Source: Xenorhabdus sp. BG5 (lineage in GTDB: Bacteria; Pseudomonadota; Gammaproteobacteria; Enterobacterales; Enterobacteriaceae). Taken from it: a stretch of DNA of 64,000 nucleotides. The stretch covers positions 60,743-124,742 of the forward strand of contig NZ_JADEUG010000009.1 in the NCBI RefSeq assembly GCF_015163665.1, read 5' to 3'. Every line of letters begins with the position of its first letter. Position 1 is the stretch's first letter. Positions 1-11,100 of this stretch are shown piece after piece. The position numbers and the translations under genes were made by a program. The notes below the pieces were generated by a model. It was not told the origin of the DNA. It saw nothing but the letters and a program-made list of their open reading frames with translations, and made no database searches.

Positions 1-133
1 CGGGAAATGCCAGATCGAATCCGATGACTTTCGCTCCGGCCAGACTAAATCGGCTGGCAATGTGATAACCAATACCACTTCCGGCGCCTGTCACCCAAAC
101 ATGTTTATTGTTGAAATCAAAAGCTATATTCAT
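1..133 (-). CDS. entA: EntA, 2,3-dihydro-2,3-dihydroxybenzoate dehydrogenase (partial, N-terminus only)
   Basis: Only the first 44 codons are present; the gene runs off the left edge. The translation holds the Rossmann nucleotide-binding motif of short-chain dehydrogenases (VTGAGSGIGYHIA) near residue 14. EntA oxidises 2,3-dihydro-2,3-dihydroxybenzoate to DHB with NAD in the cytoplasm, the last step of DHB synthesis. The ATG overlaps the entB stop in an ATGA junction, so it is translationally coupled as the last visible gene of entC-E-B-A. The name rests on the motif plus this position; the catalytic Tyr/Lys lie outside the window. Confidence 0.9.
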   Translation of the reverse strand, partial: MNIAFDFNNKHVWVTGAGSGIGYHIASRFSLAGAKVIGFDLAFP

Positions 134-1008
134 AGTTTGGACCCTGAGCTAGCAGTCAGCAAACTGAGCCAATTTGCCAACGTTGGGGTTTTCATTAGTG
201 AGATAAAATCAACATTATGGTTTTCATAGCGCCAGCGTGCTGCCAGTGACATTATGTTCACTGAGTCGAGACCGTAATCCAGCATGTTTTCATGGTCATC
301 AATATCGCCACAGTCATCATCCAACAGGGGTAAAATTTCAGCGCGGAGACGTTCTCGCGTCCATTCAGGTTGTGGAGATATTTCATTGAGTAGTGTTTCT
401 GTCGTTAGTACACGACCACAGCGGCCAGCAATATAATGTAATGCCATGATGTGCTCATCGTGGCTGAAATCTGCCAGTGCATCAGCGACAAAAAAAGGTT
501 GGATATCACGCATAAAAGCATCTGTCGCCGTTATCATGCAACCAATATGAGCATAAATACCGCAGATAATTAATTGATCACGCCCCATGCCTTTCAATTG
601 TTGTTCCAAATCTGAGCGCTGAAAGGCACTGTAACGCCATTTTATTAATACGGTGTCATCGCTTTCGGGTGCCAATACATGAGTAATGCTTTGCAGCTCA
701 GGATACCGATTTATTCCCGCGCCCCATATATCATTCAGCAAACCACGGTCTGCATCGTCCTGATGTTTAGGTTGGGCGGTGTAAAAAACCGGTATTCCCT
801 GCTTTTTACACATTGTTTTTAGATGCACAATATTATTGACAACCTGCTTCACAAGCTGACTGTCAGCTTGCCAGAAATTGAGGAAATAATTTTGCATGTC
901 ATGGATGAGTAATGCGGCACGATTGCTATCAAGTGGCCAATTCACTTTATTGATTGGTAATTCTTGAGAAGTGGGAAGAAGGTAATCACTCAGTGTTGGA
1001 ATACTCAT
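130..1008 (-). CDS. entB: EntB, isochorismatase / aryl carrier protein
   Basis: 292 aa, close to the usual ~285. Residues ~1-210 form the isochorismatase domain (LLIHDMQNYF near residue 34), which converts isochorismate to 2,3-dihydro-DHB. Residues ~215-285 are the aryl carrier domain, with the phosphopantetheine Ser at about residue 249 in YGLDSVNIM. EntE loads DHB onto this domain, and it then feeds the condensation domain of the NRPS at 8130. An AGAGGG ribosome site precedes the ATG by six bases. It lies 19 bp below entE and overlaps entA by 4 bp, in one operon. No phosphopantetheinyl transferase (entD) is seen in the window, so it must be encoded elsewhere. Confidence 0.96.
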   Translation of the reverse strand: MSIPTLSDYLLPTSQELPINKVNWPLDSNRAALLIHDMQNYFLNFWQADSQLVKQVVNNIVHLKTMCKKQGIPVFYTAQPKHQDDADRGLLNDIWGAGINRYPELQSITHVLAPESDDTVLIKWRYSAFQRSDLEQQLKGMGRDQLIICGIYAHIGCMITATDAFMRDIQPFFVADALADFSHDEHIMALHYIAGRCGRVLTTETLLNEISPQPEWTRERLRAEILPLLDDDCGDIDDHENMLDYGLDSVNIMSLAARWRYENHNVDFISLMKTPTLANWLSLLTASSGSKL

Positions 1009-1027
1009 TTTGTCCCTCTGTGATACG

Positions 1028-2650
1028 TTAAGGTGCAGTATGGATTAACGTGCTGTGTGCGATGTGACGTAACTTTTGTTTATCGATTTTTCCGACAGGT
1101 GTCATGGGAAGGGAAGACATGTTTTCAAAGCGGTCGGGAAGTTTGTAATCAGCGATACCTTGTTCGCGTAAAAAAAGACGTAATAGGGATGATTTTACCT
1201 CTTCGCGGGTAACGACAAAGGCACAGCTTTTTTCTCCCATGATTGAATCAGGGATGGCGATCAGTGCTACATGGATCACCAGTGGATGGCGTAACAGTAA
1301 ATTCTCTATTTCCTCTGCTGCAATCTTTTCGCCACCACGGTTAATTTGATCTTTTTCCCTGCCCACAACTTTTAGATAACCTTTTTCTGTTTGAATAACT
1401 AAATCACCCGAACAGTAAAACCCATTTTTATCAAACAGTTGATTGTTATATTGAGGACTTTGGTAGTATCCACGGAACGTATAAGGCCCACGTGTCATCA
1501 GCAAACCAGCAACACCGAGAGGTAGTGGATTACCCAGGCTGTCGGAGATCCACACTTCATCATCATCACTCATCGGGCGACCTTGAGTCGTGAAAATAGT
1601 TTGTTGGTCATCATCCAGACGTGTGTAGTTAACTAATCCTTCGGCCATGCCAAATACCTGTTGCAGTTGACAACCTAATTCTGAAGGTATCCTTCGTGCC
1701 AGCGATTCACTCAGGCGGGCACCTCCTACTTGCAATAACGCCAGACTGTCCAGAGGTGATTTATCCTCTGTCAGAGCAATAGCTTCCAGCCACAGGCTTA
1801 CCGCAGGAGGAACTAAAGCAGCAACGTTAATCCGATATTGTTCAATCAACGGGAAGCAACTTGATGCACTGGGATCATTGGCCATAATCACTTGGCCTCC
1901 AGCATAAAAAACCCCTAATGCGCCTGGTGAACTCATTGGATAATTATGTGCAGCAGGAAGGGCACATAAATAGCGTGTTTGAGGATTAAAATGGCAGATA
2001 TCAACGCTGGCTCGAATGCTGTAGTAGTAATCATTGTGAGTTCGGGGGATCAGTTTTGGGGTACCCGTACTCCCGCCCGATAGTTGGAAAAAAGCGACTT
2101 CATCGGCTGGCGTGGGCGTCTCGATAAACGTGTTTTCTTGTTCATTAATCAATGTTGTTAGGTCTATCGGGCTGTCGTTATCTCCCCGCAGAAATAGGTG
2201 TGTCAGTGAAGAGTAATGTGTATGCAATTCGTGAATAAATACATTGTCAGAAAAGAGTGAATGGCTACGGTCTGCAATCAATAGTGACGGTTTAATTTGC
2301 TCGGCATAAGCGAATAGTTCACTCCGCTGGTGGCTGAATAGGGCATTGACGGGAACCACGCCTAAACGCAGCAAAGCAAAAAAGGTGATATAAAATTCTG
2401 CAATATTCCCTAATTGCACTAATGCGGTTTGTCCATGCTTAACACCACGGCACTTAAGGGAAGCGGCCAGATTATCCACGAGTTGATTGAGTTGGCGATA
2501 AGTATATTGTTGAGATGAGCAAATCAGAGCGATATTTTCGTTGTCAGCATGACGCTTGAGTATGTCGCAAAGGGGAAGATCAAGCCAATAGCCGCGCTGG
2601 CGATAGCGTTGTGATAAGGTTTCAGGCCAGCGATTAAACTCAATACTCAT
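1028..2650 (-). CDS. entE: EntE, 2,3-dihydroxybenzoate-AMP ligase
   Basis: 540 aa, standard for the stand-alone aryl-acid adenylation family. The A3 P-loop reads [16 protein letters not shown] near residue 191, and the A8 region [20 protein letters not shown] and the A10 lysine segment [10 protein letters not shown] are present. The enzyme activates DHB with ATP and transfers it to the EntB carrier domain. Its start codon overlaps the entC stop by 4 bp (ATGA), showing translational coupling. Every adenylation core motif I looked for is present, so it is expected to be active. Confidence 0.96.
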   Translation of the reverse strand: MSIEFNRWPETLSQRYRQRGYWLDLPLCDILKRHADNENIALICSSQQYTYRQLNQLVDNLAASLKCRGVKHGQTALVQLGNIAEFYITFFALLRLGVVPVNALFSHQRSELFAYAEQIKPSLLIADRSHSLFSDNVFIHELHTHYSSLTHLFLRGDNDSPIDLTTLINEQENTFIETPTPADEVAFFQLSGGSTGTPKLIPRTHNDYYYSIRASVDICHFNPQTRYLCALPAAHNYPMSSPGALGVFYAGGQVIMANDPSASSCFPLIEQYRINVAALVPPAVSLWLEAIALTEDKSPLDSLALLQVGGARLSESLARRIPSELGCQLQQVFGMAEGLVNYTRLDDDQQTIFTTQGRPMSDDDEVWISDSLGNPLPLGVAGLLMTRGPYTFRGYYQSPQYNNQLFDKNGFYCSGDLVIQTEKGYLKVVGREKDQINRGGEKIAAEEIENLLLRHPLVIHVALIAIPDSIMGEKSCAFVVTREEVKSSLLRLFLREQGIADYKLPDRFENMSSLPMTPVGKIDKQKLRHIAHSTLIHTAP

Positions 2651-3837
2651 AACACACGTTCCTTACTGTCAGATAATCCTAGAGCTTGTAGCATAGTGCC
2701 AAGTTTCACCCCTGTTTCTTGCCATTCAGCATGAGGTTGTGAATCAGCAACGATGCCTGCTCCGGCAAAGAGTCGAATATGGTTTTCGAATAATTCACCA
2801 CAACGAATGGTAATAACCCATTCACCATTACCCTTGGCGTCACACCAACCGACAATACCGCCAAAATAGTTGCGCTCGAAGGGTTCGAGCTGAGCGATAA
2901 GTTCGTAGGCTCGTTCTCTTGGTGTGCCACAAAGTGCTGGAGTCGGATGGAGTAAGCCAGCAACGGAGAGGACGTTAGCGTGTTTATTGCGCAATTCGCC
3001 GCGTATTTCTGTCGCGAGGTGCCAAAGTAAAGGGGTGCTGAATATTGCAGGAGAGTCTGGGATCATCAATTCAGTACAATGTTCAGTGAGTGCGGTTCGG
3101 ATCGCATCAATCACTAATTGATGCTCATGGTGATCTTTAGCTGAATGTAGCAGTGATTGGCGTAACGCATTGTCTTCCAGGATATTGTGACTTCTGCGTG
3201 ACGAACCTGCCAGTGGTTGAGAAATAAGGGTATTGCCCTGTTTACGTAGTAGAAGTTCTGGACTGGCACCAATTAACGTGCTGTTTTCTAGTGGGATATG
3301 AAAGTTGTAGCTATAAGGGTTTTGGGCGTTAAGTTGCGTAAAAAGCTGGATAGAGTCAGGCTTGCGATCAAATTCAATATCCAGTAGACGCGAAAGGACG
3401 ACCTTATCAAGTAAGCCATGATGGATGGTGTCAACAGCTTGTAAGACCATCTGACAAAATTCTTCTTTTTCCGGCCATAAATGCCACTGCTGTATTTGTA
3501 ACGGTGGCATAGAGGATCGAGTGGAAAAATGTGCGATTTCCCGTTCCAGCCAACGGTATTCATAAGGTATGTAGAGGGCGGAAGGTTGACGTTTATCAAA
3601 AGGGATTGCCCCGACTGCAATAGGATTTTTAATTCCAGCTTGTTCAGCTTGAAGGAATAATTGAGATAGATGGTCACTTAATCGATTATCAATATCATCA
3701 TAATGATTGGCAGGTGTGGTTACTTCGGCAAAATGTCCTCGTGCATGTAGGCTCTTATTTGAAGATAGGAACACAAAATCATCACAACTAAAATCCAATG
3801 ATTCGGATGTGTGATATTCAGTCGTTAACTTAAGCAC
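2647..3837 (-). CDS. entC: EntC, isochorismate synthase
   Basis: 396 aa chorismate-binding (MST family) enzyme that isomerises chorismate to isochorismate, the first committed step to DHB. Typical motifs are visible: [39 protein letters not shown] and the C-terminal [22 protein letters not shown] block. The start is GTG with AGGG eight bases upstream. It is first of entC-E-B-A and lies 147 bp below the receptor gene on the same strand. No clear Fur box is visible directly upstream, so it may be co-transcribed with the receptor from the divergent promoter near 6.4 kb (inference). Confidence 0.96.
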   Translation of the reverse strand: MLKLTTEYHTSESLDFSCDDFVFLSSNKSLHARGHFAEVTTPANHYDDIDNRLSDHLSQLFLQAEQAGIKNPIAVGAIPFDKRQPSALYIPYEYRWLEREIAHFSTRSSMPPLQIQQWHLWPEKEEFCQMVLQAVDTIHHGLLDKVVLSRLLDIEFDRKPDSIQLFTQLNAQNPYSYNFHIPLENSTLIGASPELLLRKQGNTLISQPLAGSSRRSHNILEDNALRQSLLHSAKDHHEHQLVIDAIRTALTEHCTELMIPDSPAIFSTPLLWHLATEIRGELRNKHANVLSVAGLLHPTPALCGTPRERAYELIAQLEPFERNYFGGIVGWCDAKGNGEWVITIRCGELFENHIRLFAGAGIVADSQPHAEWQETGVKLGTMLQALGLSDSKERVL

Positions 3838-3856
3838 GATATTTCCCTGTTACTAT

Positions 3857-3901
3857 TTAATAAAAAGTCAGTTAATAAAAAGTCAGTTAATAAAAAAGTC
3901 A
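3857..3901. repeat. Three tandem copies of a 15-bp AT-rich unit
   Basis: The unit TTAATAAAAAGTCAG occurs at 3857-3871 and 3872-3886, with a third near-copy (one extra A, last base lost) at 3887-3901. It sits just upstream of the entC GTG start, in the transcribed leader if entC is read with the receptor gene. It may be polymorphic in copy number; no function is assigned. Confidence 0.8.
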
Positions 3902-3936
3902 TTTAATACGTATTAATGTTGATAGACGCAATTCAC

Positions 3937-3965
3937 AGTGGCAAAAAGCTTTGCCTTATGCCACT
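3937..3965. other. Hairpin between receptor gene and entC
   Basis: GGCAAA-AAGC-TTTGCC (3940-3955) is a perfect 6-bp stem with a 4-base loop; AGTGGC/GCCACT (3937-3942 / 3960-3965) forms a competing outer pair. It lies 20 bp past the receptor stop on the minus strand and lacks a clear T-run. It is better read as an RNA processing or attenuation hairpin than a strong terminator. Confidence 0.4.
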
Positions 3966-3984
3966 GGAGTAAATGAGTTTTGCC

Positions 3985-6180
3985 TTACCAAGTATATTCC
4001 ACTGTGGCAACGATACTGCGTCCGCTACCATAGAAGCAGGCTTCTACATTCGAGCACGAAGCGACATAACGTTTATTGGTCAGGTTATTCACATTCAGTT
4101 GTACACTGGCACCTTTTAATTGTGGAGAGGCTTCGCCAAGATCGTATTTCGCCATCAAGTCATAGAGGGTATAGGGCTTGACGTGGAATGTTTCTTCATA
4201 ATCACCGGAAGTCGAGCCGATATAGCGTACACCTGTTCCCAAGGTAAATCCTTTCAGAGCCGTTTGCGTGAAAGTATAACTACCCCAGGCAGAAGCTGCA
4301 TGTTCAGGCACTGAAGGGACTCTTTGGCCAATACGTGCGGTATTGCTATCGTCTTTAGTTTTAGTATCTGTGTAGGTATAGCTTGCTATCAGGTTAATTT
4401 CTGGCGTGAGTTGGGAATGAATTTCGGCTTCTGCTCCTTTTGAACCAATCTTGCCAATTTGCTCGCTAAAGCGGGTGACTGGGTTACGGGTGGTTACGTT
4501 TTTCTGGGTGATATCGAACAGAGAAAGTGTTAACAGGGTATCGTGATCTTTTGGCTGGAATTTAATACCGATTTCAGTTTGTTCACCTGTTGTGGGTTTG
4601 AATGCTGGTGTACCAGGTGCCCCTTGAGACAGATTAGGTTCAAAGGAAGTGCTGTAACTAATATAAGGCGAAATGCCGTTATCAAAGGCATACAATAAAC
4701 CGGCACGTCCTGTAAAAGCGCGGTCTTTCTGTGTTGTTGAGTGGCCTTTGATAATGTTTCGTTGCTTGGTTTCAGTCCAGTCATAACGCCCGGACAGAAC
4801 TAAATTCCAGTTTTCCCAACTGAGTTGATCTTGTACGTAAGCACCTAACTGGTAAAGTTTCTTTTTGTCATTTAAAGAAAGAGATAACTCATTTTCATTG
4901 ACGGGAATACCCCAAGCTGGATTTGACCAATCAAAGTCGTATTGACTACCACTTTTATTCCATCTTTTGTTGTGGCTATCCGCCCATTTGTAATCGATTC
5001 CACTGATGACGTTATGATCAATGTTACTGGTTGAGAATTGGGCTTTAAGCTGATTATCCATATTAAATGACTGTGTTTCGCTGTATTCCCTCTGTGGACG
5101 GCGTTGGATACTGGTTGGTAGGTTTTTTACATCCGATACATAAACGAAAAGCTTAAAACGCTCATTTGCTCTTGAATAACGCAGGTTTTGTTGGAAAGAG
5201 AAGACATCATCAATGTCATGTTCAAGAATATAGCCGATAGAGGATTGTTCCCGTCTGGACTGATTAAAAGAAGGATCACTGAGATTCATCTTGTAGGGAA
5301 TATAGCCTGCATTGGGAACAGATGTTACGGTGCCCTTTTTAGGGTAGAAATTACGGAATCCCGCCTTGGGATCGTACTGATAACTGGTCAACAATGTAAA
5401 CGTCGTATTATTGTTGGGTATCCATGTTAGCGCAGGAGCGATGGCAATCCGCTCTTTTTTATAGTCTTTGACGAACTGCTTTTGGGTGCTGAGTACACCA
5501 TTTAAACGATAAAGAATGGGAATGTCATCCCCCAGAGCACCGCCAAAATCAAAAGCCAATTCACCCAGGCTCCGATTACCCGCTTTCATCTGTACCTTGT
5601 GGATAGGTTGGTCAGTTGGCCTTTTGCTGGTCATATTAATTAAGCCGCCAGGGCTGACCTGACCGTATAGCACAGATGCTGGTCCATGCACTAACTCCAC
5701 ACGTTCCAATAACCAAGGATCGAGCTGATTACCATAACTCAAGCCATCAAGGAATTTAGGCGCGTAACGAAAACCGCGGGTAATCACTTCGTCATTACGG
5801 TTAGAAGAGCCGCGGTAATTAGTCACAACGCCACTTGAATAATTCAGGGTGTCGGCAACGCTCATTGCGCCTTGTGCTTCCATTTGTGTGCGATTGATGA
5901 CACTGATTGACTGGGGAGTCTTGATAAGCGGAGTGAGGCTTTTGGTGCCTGCGGCACTGTCTGATTCTACAACGTTTTTTTCAGAATACCCTTTCATCTT
6001 GTCTGTGACGATTAAGGTATCTTCACTGTTATTGGCAGTCCCATGATTGGCTGAGGCATAAGGAGCTAACAGTAAGATAGAAGTAAACGATAAGAATAAT
6101 TTATTATAGTTATAGTTTCTACTTGTTCTTTTTGTGGTTTTTAATGTCTTATTCGTGATAGGCAGTACCATAGATTTCAT
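3985..6180 (-). CDS. TonB-dependent ferric siderophore receptor
   Basis: 731 aa outer-membrane receptor. After an N-terminal signal segment (hydrophobic [17 protein letters not shown], ~28-45) comes a TonB box (DTLIVTD, ~54). The plug domain follows ([33 protein letters not shown]), then a 22-strand barrel ending in YTW with a Cys pair ([11 protein letters not shown]). The architecture is the FhuA/FcuA/Fiu-like siderophore receptor type rather than FepA. It lies directly above entC and opposite fes, so it is the likely importer of the locus's own ferric siderophore, although the family alone would also fit hydroxamates. GAGAG abuts the first ATG but is 9 bases from the ATG at 6171, which may be the true start. 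Two Fur-like sites lie upstream. Confidence 0.9.
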   Translation of the reverse strand: MKSMVLPITNKTLKTTKRTSRNYNYNKLFLSFTSILLLAPYASANHGTANNSEDTLIVTDKMKGYSEKNVVESDSAAGTKSLTPLIKTPQSISVINRTQMEAQGAMSVADTLNYSSGVVTNYRGSSNRNDEVITRGFRYAPKFLDGLSYGNQLDPWLLERVELVHGPASVLYGQVSPGGLINMTSKRPTDQPIHKVQMKAGNRSLGELAFDFGGALGDDIPILYRLNGVLSTQKQFVKDYKKERIAIAPALTWIPNNNTTFTLLTSYQYDPKAGFRNFYPKKGTVTSVPNAGYIPYKMNLSDPSFNQSRREQSSIGYILEHDIDDVFSFQQNLRYSRANERFKLFVYVSDVKNLPTSIQRRPQREYSETQSFNMDNQLKAQFSTSNIDHNVISGIDYKWADSHNKRWNKSGSQYDFDWSNPAWGIPVNENELSLSLNDKKKLYQLGAYVQDQLSWENWNLVLSGRYDWTETKQRNIIKGHSTTQKDRAFTGRAGLLYAFDNGISPYISYSTSFEPNLSQGAPGTPAFKPTTGEQTEIGIKFQPKDHDTLLTLSLFDITQKNVTTRNPVTRFSEQIGKIGSKGAEAEIHSQLTPEINLIASYTYTDTKTKDDSNTARIGQRVPSVPEHAASAWGSYTFTQTALKGFTLGTGVRYIGSTSGDYEETFHVKPYTLYDLMAKYDLGEASPQLKGASVQLNVNNLTNKRYVASCSNVEACFYGSGRSIVATVEYTW

Positions 6181-6355
6181 CTCTCAATATAGATATTTTT
6201 TAAATAACTATTTAAAAATCAAATTAATAATTAAGGCGACACCATTATGGCTAAGCTGAATAGTGAAGGCCTCCTGCCTCGTTACTCCTGATAATGCGCC
6301 ATTAACTCTGTTAGCCAGTGGTTAAGATTAATAAAATAAATTGGATGATATTGCA

Positions 6356-6402
6356 AACAAAAATCATTATCAATATGATTGGTGAATGATAATCATTTTT
6401 AT
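6356..6402. promoter_or_regulatory. Two Fur-box-like sites in the divergent receptor/fes promoter region
   Basis: GAATGATAATCATTTTTAT (6384-6402) matches the GATAATGATAATCATTATC consensus well. A second, overlapping-type match centres on AAATCATTATCAAT (about 6356-6377). They lie between the minus-strand receptor start (6180) and the plus-strand fes start (6481), so iron-bound Fur could repress both directions. Assignment is by eye against the known consensus. Confidence 0.75.
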
Positions 6403-6480
6403 TTTCCAGGATCATTGCTGGTGTGGTGTATCAAATGGATATGTCATTTGTGAGCGGATTTTTTTGAAGGGGATAAAGGG

Positions 6481-7785
6481 ATGACGTTAGTATTTCAGCC
6501 ACCAGGTACGGCAGATGATTTATTATCTGCTCGTCATGTTGGCAGTGAGTTGTGGTGGAAAAATATTGCTATTTTGGGAACACCCATTATAGAAATTGCG
6601 AATAATCATCAAGTTAAAACAACCTTCTTTTGGCGAGATCCTAATGGGGACGAACAAAATTCACCTTTTCACCAAGTCTACATCGATATCAATGGCATCA
6701 CAGATCACCACCGTCCGCAACCACAGAGCCTACAACGATTGCCTGAGACGGATATCTGGTATTGGTCAGTGAATCTTGAAGATAACTGGAGAGGAAGTTA
6801 TCGATTTATACCGGTTACTGACGTACATTTGCCCCCCCCATTTTCCGATGAAATTAAGCAGCGTAATCAACAGCAACGTAAATGGTGGATTTCACTTTTT
6901 CCATTATCTATTTCAGATCCTTTGAATTCACGGGGATGTCATCGTAATGGGCTTGGTTTGCCTTTATCGGCGATTCATATGCCTCATGCTCCTGCACAGA
7001 CCGCATGGTCATTAATTGATGAAATCAGCCCACATCATACTGCGCAGCCAGATAAACGAGAGCCTTTGCTTTTGCATTGGCACAGTGATCGACTTAACAA
7101 TCAAAGGCGTGTTTGGCTTTATTCCTCGGGGGAAGAAACCGCTCATCCTCGCCCTCTCATCATTCTGTTGGATGGGTTGACTTGGGCGGAGAGAATACCG
7201 GTTTTTCCGGTGATTGATGTAGCAACTGAAAAACGGCAGATACCAGAAGCGGTTTGGCTATTGATTGATGTTATTGATATGCCGCATCGAGAGCGGGAAC
7301 TTCCCTGCAATCCAGATTTTTGGCAAGCGATTCAGGATGAATTATTGCCACTTGTCGCACAGTATGCAGCTTTTAGCGATGATCCTGAACAAACAGTGAT
7401 CGCAGGGCAGAGTTACGGTGGGCTGGCGGCAGTGTATGCCGCACTCCATTGGCCACACCGTTTTGGCTGTGTTCTCACACAATCAGGCTCTTTCTGGTGG
7501 CCTGATAGCAAAATTGTTCGACAGTTTATGCCATCTTCTGACCATAAACCCGGTTGGCTGACACAGCAGGTTCTTGGGCAAAAAGTTATTCCTTCGTCAT
7601 TAAAAATCTTTCAGGAAGCGGGTTCCCGTGAAGCAGATATCCATTTTGTCAATGATCAAATGCATGCCGCGTTGCAAGGGGCAGGGCACAACGTGAATTA
7701 TCGCGTGTTTAATGGTGGGCATGATGTGTTGTGCTGGCGCGGTGGGTTATTTGATGGCCTTAGTTGGTTACTGGCTAAAAAATAA
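6481..7785 (+). CDS. fes: Fes-type enterochelin esterase
   Basis: 434 aa cytoplasmic esterase of the Fes family, with an N-terminal beta domain (~1-170) and a C-terminal alpha/beta-hydrolase. The nucleophile is Ser311 in GQSYGG and the catalytic His is His414 in NGGHDVLCWRGG. It hydrolyses the ester backbone of catecholate tri-lactones so iron can be released after uptake. AAGGGGATAAAGGG lies directly before the ATG. It is the first plus-strand gene below the Fur sites and heads the mbtH-entF-entS run. A Fes gene fits a cyclic tri-serine-ester product of the NRPS, not just a linear monomer. Confidence 0.93.
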   Translation: MTLVFQPPGTADDLLSARHVGSELWWKNIAILGTPIIEIANNHQVKTTFFWRDPNGDEQNSPFHQVYIDINGITDHHRPQPQSLQRLPETDIWYWSVNLEDNWRGSYRFIPVTDVHLPPPFSDEIKQRNQQQRKWWISLFPLSISDPLNSRGCHRNGLGLPLSAIHMPHAPAQTAWSLIDEISPHHTAQPDKREPLLLHWHSDRLNNQRRVWLYSSGEETAHPRPLIILLDGLTWAERIPVFPVIDVATEKRQIPEAVWLLIDVIDMPHRERELPCNPDFWQAIQDELLPLVAQYAAFSDDPEQTVIAGQSYGGLAAVYAALHWPHRFGCVLTQSGSFWWPDSKIVRQFMPSSDHKPGWLTQQVLGQKVIPSSLKIFQEAGSREADIHFVNDQMHAALQGAGHNVNYRVFNGGHDVLCWRGGLFDGLSWLLAKK

Positions 7786-7831
7786 TACGACAAACCGATG
7801 ATTGAAATCTAAGAATTGATGAGAATTAAAA

Positions 7832-8086
7832 ATGAATTTGGAACAAAAGAATCCTTTTGATGATGACGAAGCCACTTTTTATGTACTGATAAACAATCAA
7901 CAACAATATAGCCTTTGGCCGATTTTTGCCGCACAACCCGCCGGCTGGGAGCGGGTTATTGGCCCAGATTCACGGGCCGCCTGTATCGCATACATAGAAG
8001 AGCATTGGGTGGATATGCGTCCGGCTAGTCTGCGCAATTTCGAACCACGTCAACCATCTGCGCGAACCACAGATAAATCAAACTGA
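7832..8086 (+). CDS. ybdZ: MbtH-like NRPS accessory protein (YbdZ)
   Basis: 84 aa MbtH-family protein: [24 protein letters not shown] at the N-terminus (residues 7-30) and the family tryptophans in PAGWERVIG and [10 protein letters not shown]. These proteins bind NRPS adenylation domains and are needed for their folding or activity. It lies 46 bp after fes and 43 bp before the NRPS gene, the usual enterobactin-locus position. It has a C-terminal tail of ~10 residues beyond the core. Confidence 0.95.
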   Translation: MNLEQKNPFDDDEATFYVLINNQQQYSLWPIFAAQPAGWERVIGPDSRAACIAYIEEHWVDMRPASLRNFEPRQPSARTTDKSN

Positions 8087-8129
8087 TAATGCTGATGGCT
8101 TAACCTGTCGATAAGAAAGGAAATTAAAC

Positions 8130-11100
8130 GTGCCCAATGTATTGCCATGTACTGAAATTAAGTCAGTCGATTTAACGTTGCCACTCGTCGCTGCTCAGCC
8201 TGGAATTTGGGTGGCTGATCAACTTGCCAACCGCCGTAATGTGTTCACCATTGCGCATTATATTGAAATTAATGGGAGACTGGATCGCGCCCTATTTGAT
8301 GCCGCTATTCGCCAGGGATTGGCTGAGGCTGATACCATTCACGCGCGCTATTTTGTTAATGAAGAGGGAGAGCCTGTACAGCAAATTCCTGCCTTCTGTA
8401 ATGCACAGCAAGTAATTGCTCCTGAGTGGTTTGATTTCTCTCATGGACAAAGCGAAAAGGGAGAAAGTCGATCACAGGAATTAATGCGAACAGATCTGGC
8501 TGCTGAGTTACCCGCCGATGGAGAACGTCCTCTATATCGGCAAGTGATCATGCAGGTTGATGCTCAACCAGAGCGCTGGTACTGGTATCAGCGTTTTCAC
8601 CATCTTATGTTGGATGGCTTCAGTTTTGATGCTCTGACTCGACGCATTATTGATATCTATAATGCATTCAGCGCAGGTCGCCAGCCAACTGAAAATCCTT
8701 TTTGTTCCTTTGAATTAGTCGTCAAAGAGTATCAGAGCTGGGAGCAATCCTCTGCAAAAGCAGAGTCAGCTACGTTCTGGCGAAAGCATACCCGTGAACG
8801 AGGTGTTGCTGTTTCACTTTCCACTGAAAATATTGTTAATAATAACAATGTGTTACCTCTGCATTATCATTGTCATTTTCCACTTACTCAGTTTGTTTCA
8901 GTAAGGGAGGATGATTTATTGCGGCAATTCCAGCCAGCTGAAATTGTGATGGCTGCACTCTGTCTCTATTTCTCTCGCATGAGTGGAGAAAAACATCTGT
9001 CGATTGGTTTTCCTTTTATGCGGCGTCTGGGATCACAAGCGCTTTGTGCCCTCGGCCCCGTGGTCAATCTCTTACCGCTGCAAATAAAATTGCAAGACAG
9101 GATGTCCCTGGCAGAAGTCGCAAAAGCGTTTGTGGATGAAATGAAGCAAGTGCGTCGTTACCAGCGATATGAAGCCGAACAACTGCGTTGTGATCTGGGA
9201 TTATCCGGTAGCAACAATGCGCTTTATGGGCCTGTTTTCAATTACAAAATCTATAATGAGGCATTGAAACTAGACGGAAAATCCATCAAGACGCATACAC
9301 TCGCGATGGGGCCAGTAGATGATTTAGAGTTTGAATTATGTTGTTATGATGATCAGCTTCATCTGACGCTGATTGCGAATCGAAACAAGTACAGTGAACA
9401 AACACTCCAGTGGCATGGTGAACGGATCAGCTATTTGTTGAATCAATTGATTATGCAGCCGCAGCAATCTATAGCCTTCATCCCACTGATTCCACCACCA
9501 GAACAGCAACGGCTTGATAGCTGGTCATGCGGGCCGAGAACTCAGCCGTCTGTAGATAGTGTTTCTGTACTGGATCTCTTTTTGCAACAGGTTGAACAGC
9601 AGCCTGATGCTATCGCGATACGTTGTCACAATGAACAGCTGACTTACCATCAATTGATGGTAAAAGTGATGCAACTTGCACGTTTCTTGCTATTACAGGG
9701 AATGGGGGCTGAGGATGTAGTTGCCATTGGCATTCCTCGTTCAGTGGATTCAATTATTGCTATTTTAGGCGTCTTGGCCAGCGGTGCAGCTTACATCCCC
9801 CTTGATCTCGATTATCCGCAGGAACGTTTGCAGTTAATGTGTGACGATGTTCAGCCAGCCTTGCTGATCACTCACTTGACTACACGGGAACAAATGCCCG
9901 AAACGTTTAAAGCCATCTGTCTGGATGATCCGCAGATAGCGACGCAGTGTTCCCGTTTATCCCCGTTACCCGTCACAGACGAAGAACGCCGCGAAAAACT
10001 GCGCGGTGAACACTTGGCTTACATGATCTACACTTCAGGATCTACCGGTAAGCCAAAAGGGGTGATGAGCACACATGGCGGATTGCTGAACTTATTAACT
10101 TCCCATGCAACGCATTTATTTGGGCCTGCCATTGAGAATTTTTATCGGCAACATGGCCGACGAGCACGCGCAGGGCATACTGCGTCTTTCTCCTTTGATT
10201 CCTCTTGGGAGCCACTGTTTTGTATGATCTTAGGCAGTGAACTCTATATTTTTGATGAGGAACTGAGGCGGGATGCGTGGGGCGTGGTACAGCAGATGAA
10301 TCTGCTACCGATTGATATCATGGATATTACGCCTTCCTTTTTGATCCAACTTATCGATAGTGGGTTGTTGGAAAAAGGTAATCACCAACCTGCCTTTATT
10401 ATGATTGGTGGTGAGGCTGCTACGCCACGGTTATGGGAATTACTCAAACAGCAGCCGCAAATGGATATCCACAACTATTATGGCCCCTCAGAATATACGA
10501 TTGATACGCTGGGAAGCAGTATTCGGCTGGCCGATCAACCGGTGATTGGACGTCCAGTTGCTAATACCGATATCTGGCTTTTAGACCGTTACTTACAACC
10601 CGTGCCAATAGGTGCAGCGGGAGAATTGTATCTCTCTGGCGCAGGTATCGCCCGTGGGTATTTGCATCGCCCAGGGATGACGGCAACACGTTTTGTCGCT
10701 AACCCATTCCGTCATGGCGAAGTAATGTATCGCAGTGGTGATCTTATGCGTTGGCGCCCTGATGGATTACTTGAATTTATTGGCCGCGTGGATCATCAGG
10801 TTAAAGTACGAGGTTTTCGCGTTGAATTAGGCGAAGTAGAAAATGCTCTGGTTGATTTGCCGGAAGTCAGTTCTGCGGTTGTGATTGCTGAACCTATCGG
10901 CGCAACATATCGGTTGGTGGGGTATTGTGCTGTACCTGATGAGCAACAACGTGCTTTACCTAATATCTCTGTTCTGCTGTTGGCGGCACTGGCAAAGAAA
11001 CTGCCTGATTACATGGTGCCTTCCCTTTTGATGGTATTGGCAACCTTACCTATTTCGATCAATGGCAAAATAGACCGTAATGCATTACCCAAACCACAGC

